DNA of 64,000 nucleotides from the NCBI RefSeq assembly GCF_035645195.1, contig NZ_DASQNA010000038.1:1-64000 (forward strand), written 5' to 3'. Within the stretch, counting starts at the first letter, position 1; the number at the start of each line of letters is the position of its first letter. The notes beneath the pieces were generated by a model, which was not told where the DNA came from, did no database searches, and saw only the letters and a list, made by a program, of their open reading frames with translations. Source of the DNA: Paenibacillus sp. (lineage in GTDB: Bacteria > Bacillota > Bacilli > Paenibacillales > YIM-B00363). Below are positions 8,470-14,952 of the stretch, one piece after another. The translations under genes were made by a program, and so were the position numbers.

Positions 8470-8773
8470 GCGGTTCGACCCGCCCGTCCCCGAACGCGGC
8501 GTAAGCAGCGACGGACCGTTCCCGAACGGCATCCGGCAGCGGCGAGCGGACGTCCCGGGATTCGCCGCCTTTCGGCGCATTCGTGCGTCCGAGCAAATAA
8601 TCGACCGAAACGTCGAACAAATCCGCGAAACGCATTAAGGCATCGACGTCGGGGCGACGAATTTCGTTCTCGTACCCGGATATGGTCGATTCCGCCAAGT
8701 CGAGCTTTTGCCCCAACTGTTTCATCGTCCATCCGAACCGTTTGCGCTGTTCTCGAATTCTGGCGCCGTACAT
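8384..8773 (-). CDS. XRE-family transcriptional regulator
   Basis: A 129-residue regulator. The N-terminal helix-turn-helix covers about residues 1-60 (ARIREQRKRFGWTMKQLG, LDLAESTISGYENEIRRPD, FDVSVDYLLGR), followed by a C-terminal helical tail (LTEEEAAHLRNALEMFRLW) common in Bacillales XRE proteins. The ATG at 8773 is chosen because the promoter -10 lies at 8793-8798, so an upstream ATG would precede transcription start. A palindrome inside its promoter suggests autorepression. The 3' end overlaps the sigma-factor gene. Confidence 0.88.
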   Translation of the reverse strand: MYGARIREQRKRFGWTMKQLGQKLDLAESTISGYENEIRRPDVDALMRFADLFDVSVDYLLGRTNAPKGGESRDVRSPLPDAVRERSVAAYAAFGDGRVEPLTEEEAAHLRNALEMFRLWQASRRSSPE

Positions 8774-8792
8774 GCAGATCACCCCGAAACCC

Positions 8793-8821
8793 ATTATACT
8801 TTGCACAATGCAAAATGTGAA
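8793..8821 (-). promoter_or_regulatory. XRE promoter with internal palindromic operator
   Basis: On the minus strand, TTCACA (8816-8821), a 17-bp spacer and TATAAT (8793-8798). The spacer holds a perfect palindrome TTTGCA-CAA-TGCAAA at 8800-8814. Further TTGCA half sites flank it. Geometry predicts repression by a dimer sitting between -35 and -10, probably one of the two flanking XRE proteins (inferred). Confidence 0.75.
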
Positions 8822-8849
8822 TTTTCCTTGCAAGACTTTGCGAAACGCA

Positions 8850-8878
8850 TTGAAACAGACTGGGATATCGAGTAAAAT
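8850..8878 (+). promoter_or_regulatory. promoter of the divergent XRE gene
   Basis: TTGAAA (8850-8855), 17-bp spacer, TAAAAT (8873-8878), 12 bp ahead of the ATG at 8890. The short leader suggests that the GTG at 8920, preceded by AAAGGCGGGG, may be the true start of the gene. Confidence 0.65.
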
Positions 8879-8889
8879 ATGGATAAACA

Positions 8890-9147
8890 ATGCAAAACGC
8901 GAAGAAAGGCGGGGCGTCGGTGGAAAGCGTGCTGAAACACACCAGAGAGCGAGCGGGAATGTCGTTAGAGCATGCGGCCAGGAGGCTGCGCATTTCCCCT
9001 GGGTACTTGCTGCAAATCGAGAATGGGGCGCGGGGCGTAGGGATTCCAAGAGCCGCGCAAATCGCGGAGTTGTATGCGCTTGATAGGGATGAGTTGTTCG
9101 TGCCGATCCGGTTCGCGGCGCGATTTTGCAAAGGAGGGAGAACATGA
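8890..9147 (+). CDS. small XRE-family DNA-binding protein
   Basis: An 85-residue helix-turn-helix protein (75 residues if translation starts at GTG 8920, which has the better ribosome binding site). HTRERAGMSLEHAARRLRIS, GYLLQIENGARG and AAQIAELYALDRDELF mark a single Cro/CI-type domain with almost no other sequence. It diverges from the other XRE gene with a shared 117-bp control region containing TGCAAA palindromes. Its stop overlaps the ATG of a small membrane protein gene (ATGA). Confidence 0.85.
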   Translation: MQNAKKGGASVESVLKHTRERAGMSLEHAARRLRISPGYLLQIENGARGVGIPRAAQIAELYALDRDELFVPIRFAARFCKGGRT

Positions 9148-9251
9148 ACGCAACCCCGTTATGGTTTTGGATCCTCGGGGGCATTGTCCTCGCCATTTCC
9201 ATCGTGCTGGAAGTACAAACCCGCAAACGGATCAAAAAGGAGAGAGAATAA
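9144..9251 (+). CDS. 35-residue single-pass membrane peptide
   Basis: Encodes MNATPLWFWILGG then a hydrophobic helix (IVLAISIVLEV) and a basic tail (TRKRIKKERE). AAAGGAGGGAGAAC gives an excellent ribosome binding site and the ATG overlaps the XRE stop, so it is almost certainly translated and coupled. A terminator follows after 10 bp. Function is unknown; the pairing suggests it could sense or relay a membrane signal to the XRE protein, or be a toxin held by it (inference). Confidence 0.7.
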   Translation: MNATPLWFWILGGIVLAISIVLEVQTRKRIKKERE

Positions 9252-9260
9252 CGGAAAGAC

Positions 9261-9299
9261 GTCCCGCGCTACCGACGACGCATCGCGCGGGACTTTTTT
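9261..9299 (+). terminator. terminator of the XRE/small peptide unit
   Basis: GTCCCGCG (9261-9268) pairs with CGCGGGAC (9286-9293), followed by TTTTTTA. It overlaps the 3' end of the convergent HNH gene. Confidence 0.8.
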
Positions 9300-9571
9300 A
9301 TGCGAGGAATCGCCTCCGGAGGCTGTTTCCGAATCCACCGCAGGAACGGAGCGAGCCGCTCGTCGGCCCGGAGCGCCTCGATCGTAGGCAGCCGGGCGGC
9401 CAGCTCGGCGTTGGTGAACGTGGCGTGAATCATTTTGTGACACGGAATGCACAGCAGGGCGGTCGGCAGGAACGTCCCGCCTTTTTCTTTGGGCGTCAGA
9501 TGATGCACGGTCGTCCGCAATCCGGCGCGGCCGCACAGCTCGCAAGCATCGTCGCGCCGTCGTTCGGTCAC
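9269..9571 (-). CDS. small HNH-family nuclease domain protein
   Basis: A 100-residue protein with a CxxC pair (ACELCGR), the HNH core TTVHHLTPKEKGGTFLPT and a second CxxCH (LLCIPCHKMIHATFTN), then a basic tail. This is the compact YisB-like HNH layout with two structural zinc cysteine pairs. The GTG at 9571 is chosen because AAAGGGGG precedes it. No restriction or phage genes are nearby, so the role is unclear. Confidence 0.8.
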   Translation of the reverse strand: MTERRRDDACELCGRAGLRTTVHHLTPKEKGGTFLPTALLCIPCHKMIHATFTNAELAARLPTIEALRADERLAPFLRWIRKQPPEAIPRIKKSRAMRRR

Positions 9572-9660
9572 GCCGCAAGCCCCCTTTCGGTCGGAATTGG
9601 TATGAAACGGGACGCCGCATGGAGAAGCTAGGGGAAACGGCGGAAAGGCGGTGTTTCCCG

Positions 9661-9726
9661 ATGCAGGCGATTTGGTACGCGCTGGGCGCGCTGCTGAGCC
9701 ACGCGGCGCATCTGTGGTTGGCGTAA
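9661..9726 (+). CDS. possible 21-residue hydrophobic peptide
   Basis: ATG at 9661 encodes MQAIWYALGALLSHAAHLWLA, with AAAGGCGG 11 nt upstream. It ends 13 bp before the -10 (TATAAT, 9739-9744) of the TPR gene. It is short enough to be chance. Confidence 0.25.
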   Translation: MQAIWYALGALLSHAAHLWLA

Positions 9727-9774
9727 GCCGAGATATGCTATAATAGCAGCAGAGTCCGAGGAGGTGGATCGCCG

Positions 9775-10449
9775 ATGAAACTAGGACTGTTGTTCGGCCT
9801 GCTTTGGGTGCTCCTGGGCAATCCGTTCGTTGCCCTTCTCGTGCTGTTGCTGCTATTATACTTCCTCGACAGGAGTTTCCTAGGATTTTTCCCAAGCGTG
9901 ACGCATCCGATTCGCCGGCAGCGCCGGCTCTCTCGCGCGCTTCAAGATATCCGCGAACGGCCGTTCGACGTCTCCGCCAAGCAGGAGGCCGCGCGGCTGT
10001 ACATGGAGAAGAAGCGTTGGGCCGAAGCGCGTCGGTTGTTAGAGGATATTATGCCCGTAATGGAGCATTCGGCCGAGGTCCGCTGCGATCTCGGCATTTG
10101 CCGCATCAAGACGGGCGACGCGGAGCAGGGCGAACGGGACTTGCGGGAAGCGCTCCGCATGAACCCCCGCGTACGGTACGGGGAACCGTATTTGCGCCTT
10201 GCCGAGGCGATCGCGCCGGTCGATACGGAGCGAGCCGTCGAAGCGTTGAAGCAGTTCGGCGACGCCCATTCGTCGTCGTCCGAGCTATATTACCGTTTGG
10301 GTCGGCTGTACGCGTCTTTGGGTCGCAATCGGGAGGCGAAGGAGGCGTATCGAGAAGCCGTAGAGGTGTATCGGGCGCTGCCGAAATACAAAAAGAAGAC
10401 GGAACGCCGCTGGGCGCTGTTGGCCGCCGTTCGGAGCGCCGTCGGGTAA
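9775..10449 (+). CDS. membrane-anchored TPR protein
   Basis: A 224-residue protein. Residues 1-40 are strongly hydrophobic (one or two helices, FGLLWVLLGNPFVALLVLLLLLYFL), followed by a cytoplasmic region with about four TPR-like helix pairs (AKQEAARLYMEKKRWAEARRLLE, AEVRCDLGICRIKTGDAEQGERDLREAL, ELYYRLGRLYASLGRNREAKEAYREAVEV). A TATAAT at 9739-9744 and GAGGTGG before the ATG support expression. It starts a likely run of genes through selU. No enzymatic motif; probably a scaffold. Confidence 0.8.
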   Translation: MKLGLLFGLLWVLLGNPFVALLVLLLLLYFLDRSFLGFFPSVTHPIRRQRRLSRALQDIRERPFDVSAKQEAARLYMEKKRWAEARRLLEDIMPVMEHSAEVRCDLGICRIKTGDAEQGERDLREALRMNPRVRYGEPYLRLAEAIAPVDTERAVEALKQFGDAHSSSSELYYRLGRLYASLGRNREAKEAYREAVEVYRALPKYKKKTERRWALLAAVRSAVG

Positions 10450-10467
10450 CGTAACGGAGGGTTGGTT

Positions 10468-10578
10468 GTGGGTCGCGACGTATCGGAAGCCTTTTATATT
10501 CTGCTCGTCATCATCCTTACGTTTTTCATCACGGCTGCGGCACTGAAGCGGAAATCGCGCAAAAAGCGGGATTCCTAG
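10468..10578 (+). CDS. 36-residue membrane peptide
   Basis: GTG at 10468 after GGAGGG (7-nt spacing) encodes a short N terminus, one hydrophobic helix (FYILLVIILTFFITAAAL) and a highly basic tail (KRKSRKKRDS). It lies 18 bp after the TPR gene and 46 bp before the DUF86 gene, on the same strand. Ribosome binding site and topology make it credible; function is unknown. Confidence 0.6.
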   Translation: MGRDVSEAFYILLVIILTFFITAAALKRKSRKKRDS

Positions 10579-10624
10579 CGCGGCGTCGGGACGTCGTCGA
10601 TCAAAACGGAAGGCGGAGGAACGC

Positions 10625-11059
10625 ATGTATTACGTGAATCAAGAACAAATCGACGCGCGGCTTCGGTTTATGCCGACCGTCGCGGAAGCTTTGCGGCAGC
10701 TGGCCGCATGGAACGAAGAGCCGTCGCTGCTCGTCAGCCTCGCGGAGGAGCGCGCGCTGCAGCTTGCGATCGAGGCGGTGACCGACGTCGGCAGCCTGCT
10801 GATCGACGGCTTCATGATGCGGGACGCAAGCAGCTATGAGGATATCATCGACGTGCTTCATATCGAAGGCGTGCTGCCCGAAGACGAGGCGGCGGGCCTT
10901 CGCGCGTTGATCGCGCTGCGCAGGCCGCTTATGCAAGAATATATGGATTGGAAGCGCGGGGCGCTGCGCGACGATTTGGCGCGGACGGCGGACTTGCTCG
11001 ACCGGTTTCCGCCGCTCGTCGAATCGTTCATTCGCAAAGAGCTGCAGCCTTTCGCATAA
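10625..11059 (+). CDS. DUF86/HepT-like protein (YutE type)
   Basis: A 144-residue all-helical protein opening MYYVNQEQIDARLRFM, with ALQLAIEAVTDVGSLLIDGFMMRDASSYEDIIDVL and a C-terminal helix, as in the YutE/DUF86 branch of the HepT fold. HepT proteins are toxins when paired with MNT nucleotidyltransferases; no MNT partner is present and the RX4xHY motif is not evident, so a toxin role is not supported. GGAGGAACGC precedes the ATG. It lies 15 bp upstream of selD. Confidence 0.72.
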   Translation: MYYVNQEQIDARLRFMPTVAEALRQLAAWNEEPSLLVSLAEERALQLAIEAVTDVGSLLIDGFMMRDASSYEDIIDVLHIEGVLPEDEAAGLRALIALRRPLMQEYMDWKRGALRDDLARTADLLDRFPPLVESFIRKELQPFA

Positions 11060-11074
11060 GGGGGAAATTTAAGG

Positions 11075-12148
11075 ATGGCAACGGGTTCGTCCAACGAAAT
11101 TATAAAATTAACGTCGCTTTCGACCAAAGGGGGCTGCGGCTGCAAAATCGGCCCCGGCGAGCTGTCGGGCATACTCGCGAGCCTGCCGAAGACGGATCGG
11201 GACCCGAATCTGCTCGTCGGCACGGAGACGAACGACGACGCCGGCGTGTACAAGCTGTCGGACGAGCTGGCGCTCGTGCAGACGGTCGATTTCTTCACGC
11301 CGATCGTCGACGATCCGTACGCCTTCGGCCAAGTAGCGGCAGCGAACGCGCTCAGCGACGTGTACGCGATGGGCGGCAAGCCCGTCACCGTGTTGAACCT
11401 CGTCGCGTTCCCGATTGGAAAGCTCGACTCTTCCGTGCTGGCGGACATCCTCCGCGGCGCGGGCGACAAAGTGCGCGAAGCGGGAGCGACGCTCGTCGGC
11501 GGCCATTCGATCGACGACAACGAGCCGAAGTTCGGCCTCGCCGTCACCGGTACGATCCATCCGGATCGCGTGCTGACGAACGCGGGAGCGAAGCCCGGCG
11601 ACCGGCTCATCTTGACGAAGCCGATCGGCGTAGGCATTCTTACGACCGCGATCAAGCGGGACAAGCTGGCGCCCGAGGAGATCGAGCGGGTAACCGCCGT
11701 CATGGCGACGCTGAACCGCCGCGCGGCCGAAACGATGGCCGGCTATCCGGTACATGCATGCACCGACGTGACGGGCTTCGGGCTGCTCGGCCATGCGCTC
11801 GAGATGGCGAAAGGGAGCGGAACGGGCATCGTCATCGACCAGCGGCAAGTGCCTGTGCTGCCGCGGGCGAAGGAGCTTGCGGCGGACGGGGTCATTCCGG
11901 GCGGGACGAAGAACAACTACCGCCATGTGGAGTCGTCGATCGATTTCGCGCCGTCGCTCGACGAGCTCGACCGCTACGTGCTGTGCGACGCGGTCACTTC
12001 CGGGGGCTTGCTCATCTCGGTCGACGGCGACAGCGCCGAAGCGCTGCTCGACGCGCTGCGGAACGCGGGCGTGGAGGCGGCGATGATCGGCGCCGTGACG
12101 GACGCCCATCCCGGACGCATCGTCGTGCGCCAAGGGGAGGAAGCGTAA
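11075..12148 (+). CDS. selD: selenide, water dikinase SelD
   Basis: A 357-residue PurM-like ATPase that makes selenophosphate from selenide and ATP. The N-terminal GGCGCKIGPGEL (about residues 19-30) carries the catalytic Cys and Lys; there is no in-frame UGA, so this is the Cys form. ETNDDAGVYKL, QTVDFFTPIVDDPYAFGQ, ALSDVYAMGGKP and LVGGHSIDDNEPKFGLAVTG are conserved metal/ATP segments. It is followed after 4 bp by selU. No selA or selB is seen nearby, which suggests selenium is used for tRNA 2-selenouridine. Confidence 0.95.
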   Translation: MATGSSNEIIKLTSLSTKGGCGCKIGPGELSGILASLPKTDRDPNLLVGTETNDDAGVYKLSDELALVQTVDFFTPIVDDPYAFGQVAAANALSDVYAMGGKPVTVLNLVAFPIGKLDSSVLADILRGAGDKVREAGATLVGGHSIDDNEPKFGLAVTGTIHPDRVLTNAGAKPGDRLILTKPIGVGILTTAIKRDKLAPEEIERVTAVMATLNRRAAETMAGYPVHACTDVTGFGLLGHALEMAKGSGTGIVIDQRQVPVLPRAKELAADGVIPGGTKNNYRHVESSIDFAPSLDELDRYVLCDAVTSGGLLISVDGDSAEALLDALRNAGVEAAMIGAVTDAHPGRIVVRQGEEA

Positions 12149-12152
12149 CGCC

Positions 12153-13196
12153 TTGGTCGAAGACATCTCGGTAGAACAATTTGTGGAACTGCTTGCCAAA
12201 GGCGACATCACCCCGATCGACGTTCGGTCGCCGGGGGAATTCGCCGAAGGCACCGTGCCGGGCAGCGTCAACGTGCCGTTGTTCGACAACGACGAGCGGG
12301 CGCAAATCGGCATCATTTATAAGCAGCAGAGCGTGGATGCGGCGAAGGAGCGGGGACTCGAAATCGTCGCCGCCAAGCTGCCTGCGTTCATCCGCGAGCT
12401 TCAGCAGGTGCCCGGCCGCAAGGCGTTCTTCTGCTGGCGCGGCGGGATGCGGAGCAAGACGTCCGCGACGCTGCTGTCGATCCTCGCCGGCCGGGTGTAC
12501 CGCGTGCAGGGCGGCATTCGGGCGTACCGGCGCTGGGTCGTGGAGACGCTCGAACAGTACCGGCTCGAGCAGCCGCTGGTCGTGCTGAACGGGTACACCG
12601 GCACGGGCAAAACGAATATCCTGCGTTCCCTCCATCGCAAAGGCTACCCGGTGCTCGACCTCGAGGGGATCGCGGGCCACCGCGGCTCGATTTTCGGCGG
12701 GATCGGCCTAGAGCCTCGCAACCAGCGAACGTTCGAGTCGCTGCTCGTGCACGAGCTCATTCGGCTGCGCCATGCGCCCTATCTCCTGATGGAAGCCGAG
12801 AGCAAGCGGGTCGGCAAAGCCGTGCTGCCGGACTTCCTCGTCGAGGCGAAGGAGCGGGCGCAGCAGCTGTTTCTCGAGCTGCCGTCGGAGGCGCGCGTCG
12901 AGCAAATCGTCGCCGATTACGATCCGGAGCGGCATAAGATGCAATGCGTCGAAGCGTTCGAGCGCATCGAGCGGAAAATCCACACGCCGGCGGCGCGCGA
13001 CATTCGCGACGCGCTGGAGCGGGACGATTTCCGGACGGCGGTGGCGCTGCTGCTCGAGTATTACTACGATCCGCGGTACGAGCATACGATTTCGGAATAC
13101 GGCGCGGAGCGCATCGTCATCCGGGCGGCGAACGTGCAGGACGCGGAACGAAAAGTCGAAGCGTATATTAAAAAAGCCTTCCCTCAAGCGAATTGA
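12153..13196 (+). CDS. mnmH: tRNA 2-selenouridine synthase SelU/MnmH
   Basis: A 347-residue protein with an N-terminal rhodanese domain (active Cys about residue 94 in CWRGGMRSKT) and a C-terminal P-loop domain (GYTGTGKTN from about 147). It replaces sulfur with selenium at wobble 2-thiouridine in Lys, Glu and Gln tRNAs using selenophosphate. The TTG start at 12153 follows GGGGAGGAAG and lies 4 bp after selD. The 3' end of the gene encodes the left arm of a terminator now interrupted by an IS. Confidence 0.94.
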   Translation: MVEDISVEQFVELLAKGDITPIDVRSPGEFAEGTVPGSVNVPLFDNDERAQIGIIYKQQSVDAAKERGLEIVAAKLPAFIRELQQVPGRKAFFCWRGGMRSKTSATLLSILAGRVYRVQGGIRAYRRWVVETLEQYRLEQPLVVLNGYTGTGKTNILRSLHRKGYPVLDLEGIAGHRGSIFGGIGLEPRNQRTFESLLVHELIRLRHAPYLLMEAESKRVGKAVLPDFLVEAKERAQQLFLELPSEARVEQIVADYDPERHKMQCVEAFERIERKIHTPAARDIRDALERDDFRTAVALLLEYYYDPRYEHTISEYGAERIVIRAANVQDAERKVEAYIKKAFPQAN

Positions 13197-13274
13197 AGTG
13201 CCCCCCGTCAAGTAGACAGTTTAAAAACAAAAACGATCTGGCACCGACCATATACTTATGGTTGGTGCTCTTTT

Positions 13275-14144
13275 TTACGCTGTTAAACCGTGGAGGTATT
13301 TCCTGTATTCCAACGATGTCATACAATTGAGCCTCTTCTGGTAACGGTGATTATTGTAATAATCGATGTATTCGGTAATTGCTCCTTCAAGCTCTTCATA
13401 CGAATTGAATTTCTTGAGGTGGTACATTTCAGATTTCATCATTCCCCAGAATGATTCCATTGGGCCGTTATCTATGCACCTCGAAACTCTCGACATACTT
13501 TGCGTCATTCTTGCGGCGTCCAGTTTTTTCTTGAAGGCTTTGCTCGTATATTGAAAACCCCGGTCACTATGAAAGATGGGGGTAGCATCTGGATAGGTCT
13601 GATGTGCAAAATCAAAGGTCTTAAACACGAGGTCGTTGTTGTTGGAATGACCTATTACAAAAGAAACAATGCTCTTATCGGACAAATCAAGGATTGCGCT
13701 TATATAAGCTCTGCTTTGCACGGCATACTTCATCTCTGTCACGTCAGTGAGCCATTTGGCGCCGAACTCATTCGATTCAAAATTTCGATTCAAGACATTC
13801 TCAGCCGTGATTTCAGGCGTGGAATGGACGTAACTTTTTCGTTTTCTGCGGCATACCGACTTCAACTGTAAGATACCCATGAGCCTATAAATCCGCTTAT
13901 GATTTACATCCAAATCATGTTCACGGTTTAACTTAATTGTCATCTGGCGATATCCGAGGATCCCATTCTTTTCTTCGTAGGCATCTTTAATCAGGGGAAG
14001 CAACGCTTTGTTGAATTTTTCATTACGGCTTTCTTCCCGGATTACCCATTTATAATATGATGAACGCTGGATTCCAGCAAGATCACACAGTTGTTTTACG
14101 GGGTATGACTCTGTCTCACGCAGCTCACGTATGGCGAGATACAC
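13275..14144 (-). CDS. IS3-family transposase OrfB (DDE integrase)
   Basis: A retroviral-type integrase of 289 residues from GTG 14144. The N-terminal HTH_21 region (YPVKQLCDLAGIQRSSYYKW) is followed by the rve core: first Asp in WLTDVTEMK, second in FHSDRGFQY, Glu in GPMESFWGMMKSEMY, ending NNHRYQKRLN and TSLEYR. All three catalytic residues are present. The frame is open upstream of the GTG into OrfA in the -1 frame, so the active transposase is probably an OrfAB frameshift fusion. Confidence 0.93.
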   Translation of the reverse strand: MYLAIRELRETESYPVKQLCDLAGIQRSSYYKWVIREESRNEKFNKALLPLIKDAYEEKNGILGYRQMTIKLNREHDLDVNHKRIYRLMGILQLKSVCRRKRKSYVHSTPEITAENVLNRNFESNEFGAKWLTDVTEMKYAVQSRAYISAILDLSDKSIVSFVIGHSNNNDLVFKTFDFAHQTYPDATPIFHSDRGFQYTSKAFKKKLDAARMTQSMSRVSRCIDNGPMESFWGMMKSEMYHLKKFNSYEELEGAITEYIDYYNNHRYQKRLNCMTSLEYRKYLHGLTA

Positions 14145-14164
14145 GGCTTCATTTCGAACTCGGC

Positions 14165-14848
14165 TTAGGATCGCCTCCTTTGGATCTCGTCGAGCTTTTT
14201 TAGCAGGTCAATCTCCATTTGCTTTCTTCGATTCTCGGCTTGGAGCAGCTTATTCTGGGCTCTCAGTTTTTCCACTTCGGACATCTCGTCTTCAGATTTT
14301 CTTTTCCCACGTTTATCCTGAAGTGCCTCAACGCCAGACGTAAGGTATTTGTTAGTCCAAGAATAGACTTGTTGATAGGATACTTGGAATTTCTCAGCAG
14401 TCTGGGCGTAATTATGCTGATGCTCGATGCAATATCTGACGATTTCGATTCTCTCATCGTAAGTCGTTGTTCGTCCTTTAGTCATGACTGCCGTCCCTCT
14501 CGTTCCGGAAGTTTTCAACTTATCATGACCATTATACTTTAGAATCCAGTTGCGTAATTGGCTGGTCGATTTAATGCCGTATCTTTTACAAATCTCCATA
14601 TGGGACCCGACGCCGGCCAGATAGTCCTTAACAGCGGATATCTTTAAATCAGCAGAATAAGATGTGGTTCTCGATGTATTTAGCAATCCTTTTGGACCGA
14701 GTGATTGATACGTTTGCAGCCATTGTTTAACGGATGTATACGACACATGGAGGGTGGCGGCGAGATGATGAAGTGAATCCTCTCCACGAAGATATTTTTC
14801 AACCACATCAATTCGCTCGGGCCCTGATACTTTTGATTTATGGGACAT
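14165..14848 (-). CDS. IS3-family OrfA, two helix-turn-helix domains
   Basis: A 227-residue DNA-binding protein, longer than the roughly 100-175 residues usual for OrfA. Two or three HTH units are visible (LHHLAATLHVSYTSVKQWL, EICKRYGIKSTSQLRNWI, YAQTAEKFQVSYQQVYSW), then a leucine-zipper-like coiled coil (EVEKLRAQNKLLQAENRRKQMEIDLLKKL). Its end, near CCAAAGGAGG, overlaps the OrfB frame in the -1 register, a plausible slippery site with a Shine-Dalgarno-like stimulator. Confidence 0.9.
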   Translation of the reverse strand: MSHKSKVSGPERIDVVEKYLRGEDSLHHLAATLHVSYTSVKQWLQTYQSLGPKGLLNTSRTTSYSADLKISAVKDYLAGVGSHMEICKRYGIKSTSQLRNWILKYNGHDKLKTSGTRGTAVMTKGRTTTYDERIEIVRYCIEHQHNYAQTAEKFQVSYQQVYSWTNKYLTSGVEALQDKRGKRKSEDEMSEVEKLRAQNKLLQAENRRKQMEIDLLKKLDEIQRRRS

Positions 14849-14952
14849 TGAAAAAAGCTCCTCCGTGTAGCAAACAGTTTTAGTATTTCAACTGTCTACT
14901 ACAAGGGGAGCATATCAAATTGAGGCAAGGCTTTTTTCTTCGTTCCGGCGGC

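Larger units (their letters stand above)
13199..14912. mobile_element. complete IS3-family insertion sequence (IS150-like), 1714 bp
   Basis: The element starts TGCCCCCCGTC and ends GGGGAGCA. Its termini form an imperfect inverted repeat of about 23 bp sharing AGTAGACAGTT. It holds two overlapping minus-strand frames, OrfA and OrfB, in the -1 arrangement of IS3 elements. No clear 3-4 bp target duplication is visible at the proposed ends. Base composition is markedly more AT-rich than the flanks, a sign of recent arrival. Confidence 0.93.
13170..14937. terminator. bidirectional terminator split by the IS3 element
   Basis: The left arm AAAAAAGCCTTCCCTCAA (13170-13187, inside the end of selU) is complementary at 17 of 18 positions to the right arm TTGAGGCAAGGCTTTTTT (14920-14937), but the two now flank the 1714-bp IS. 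Before insertion they would have formed an A/T-flanked hairpin serving both convergent genes. Confidence 0.75.

Noticed and set aside
10625-11059. HepT toxin of a HepT-MNT toxin-antitoxin system
   Set aside because: No nucleotidyltransferase partner and no clear RX4xHY motif; placed instead with stand-alone YutE-like proteins.
11075-12148. Selenocysteine in SelD
   Set aside because: The active-site region reads GGCGCK with Cys codons and no in-frame TGA.
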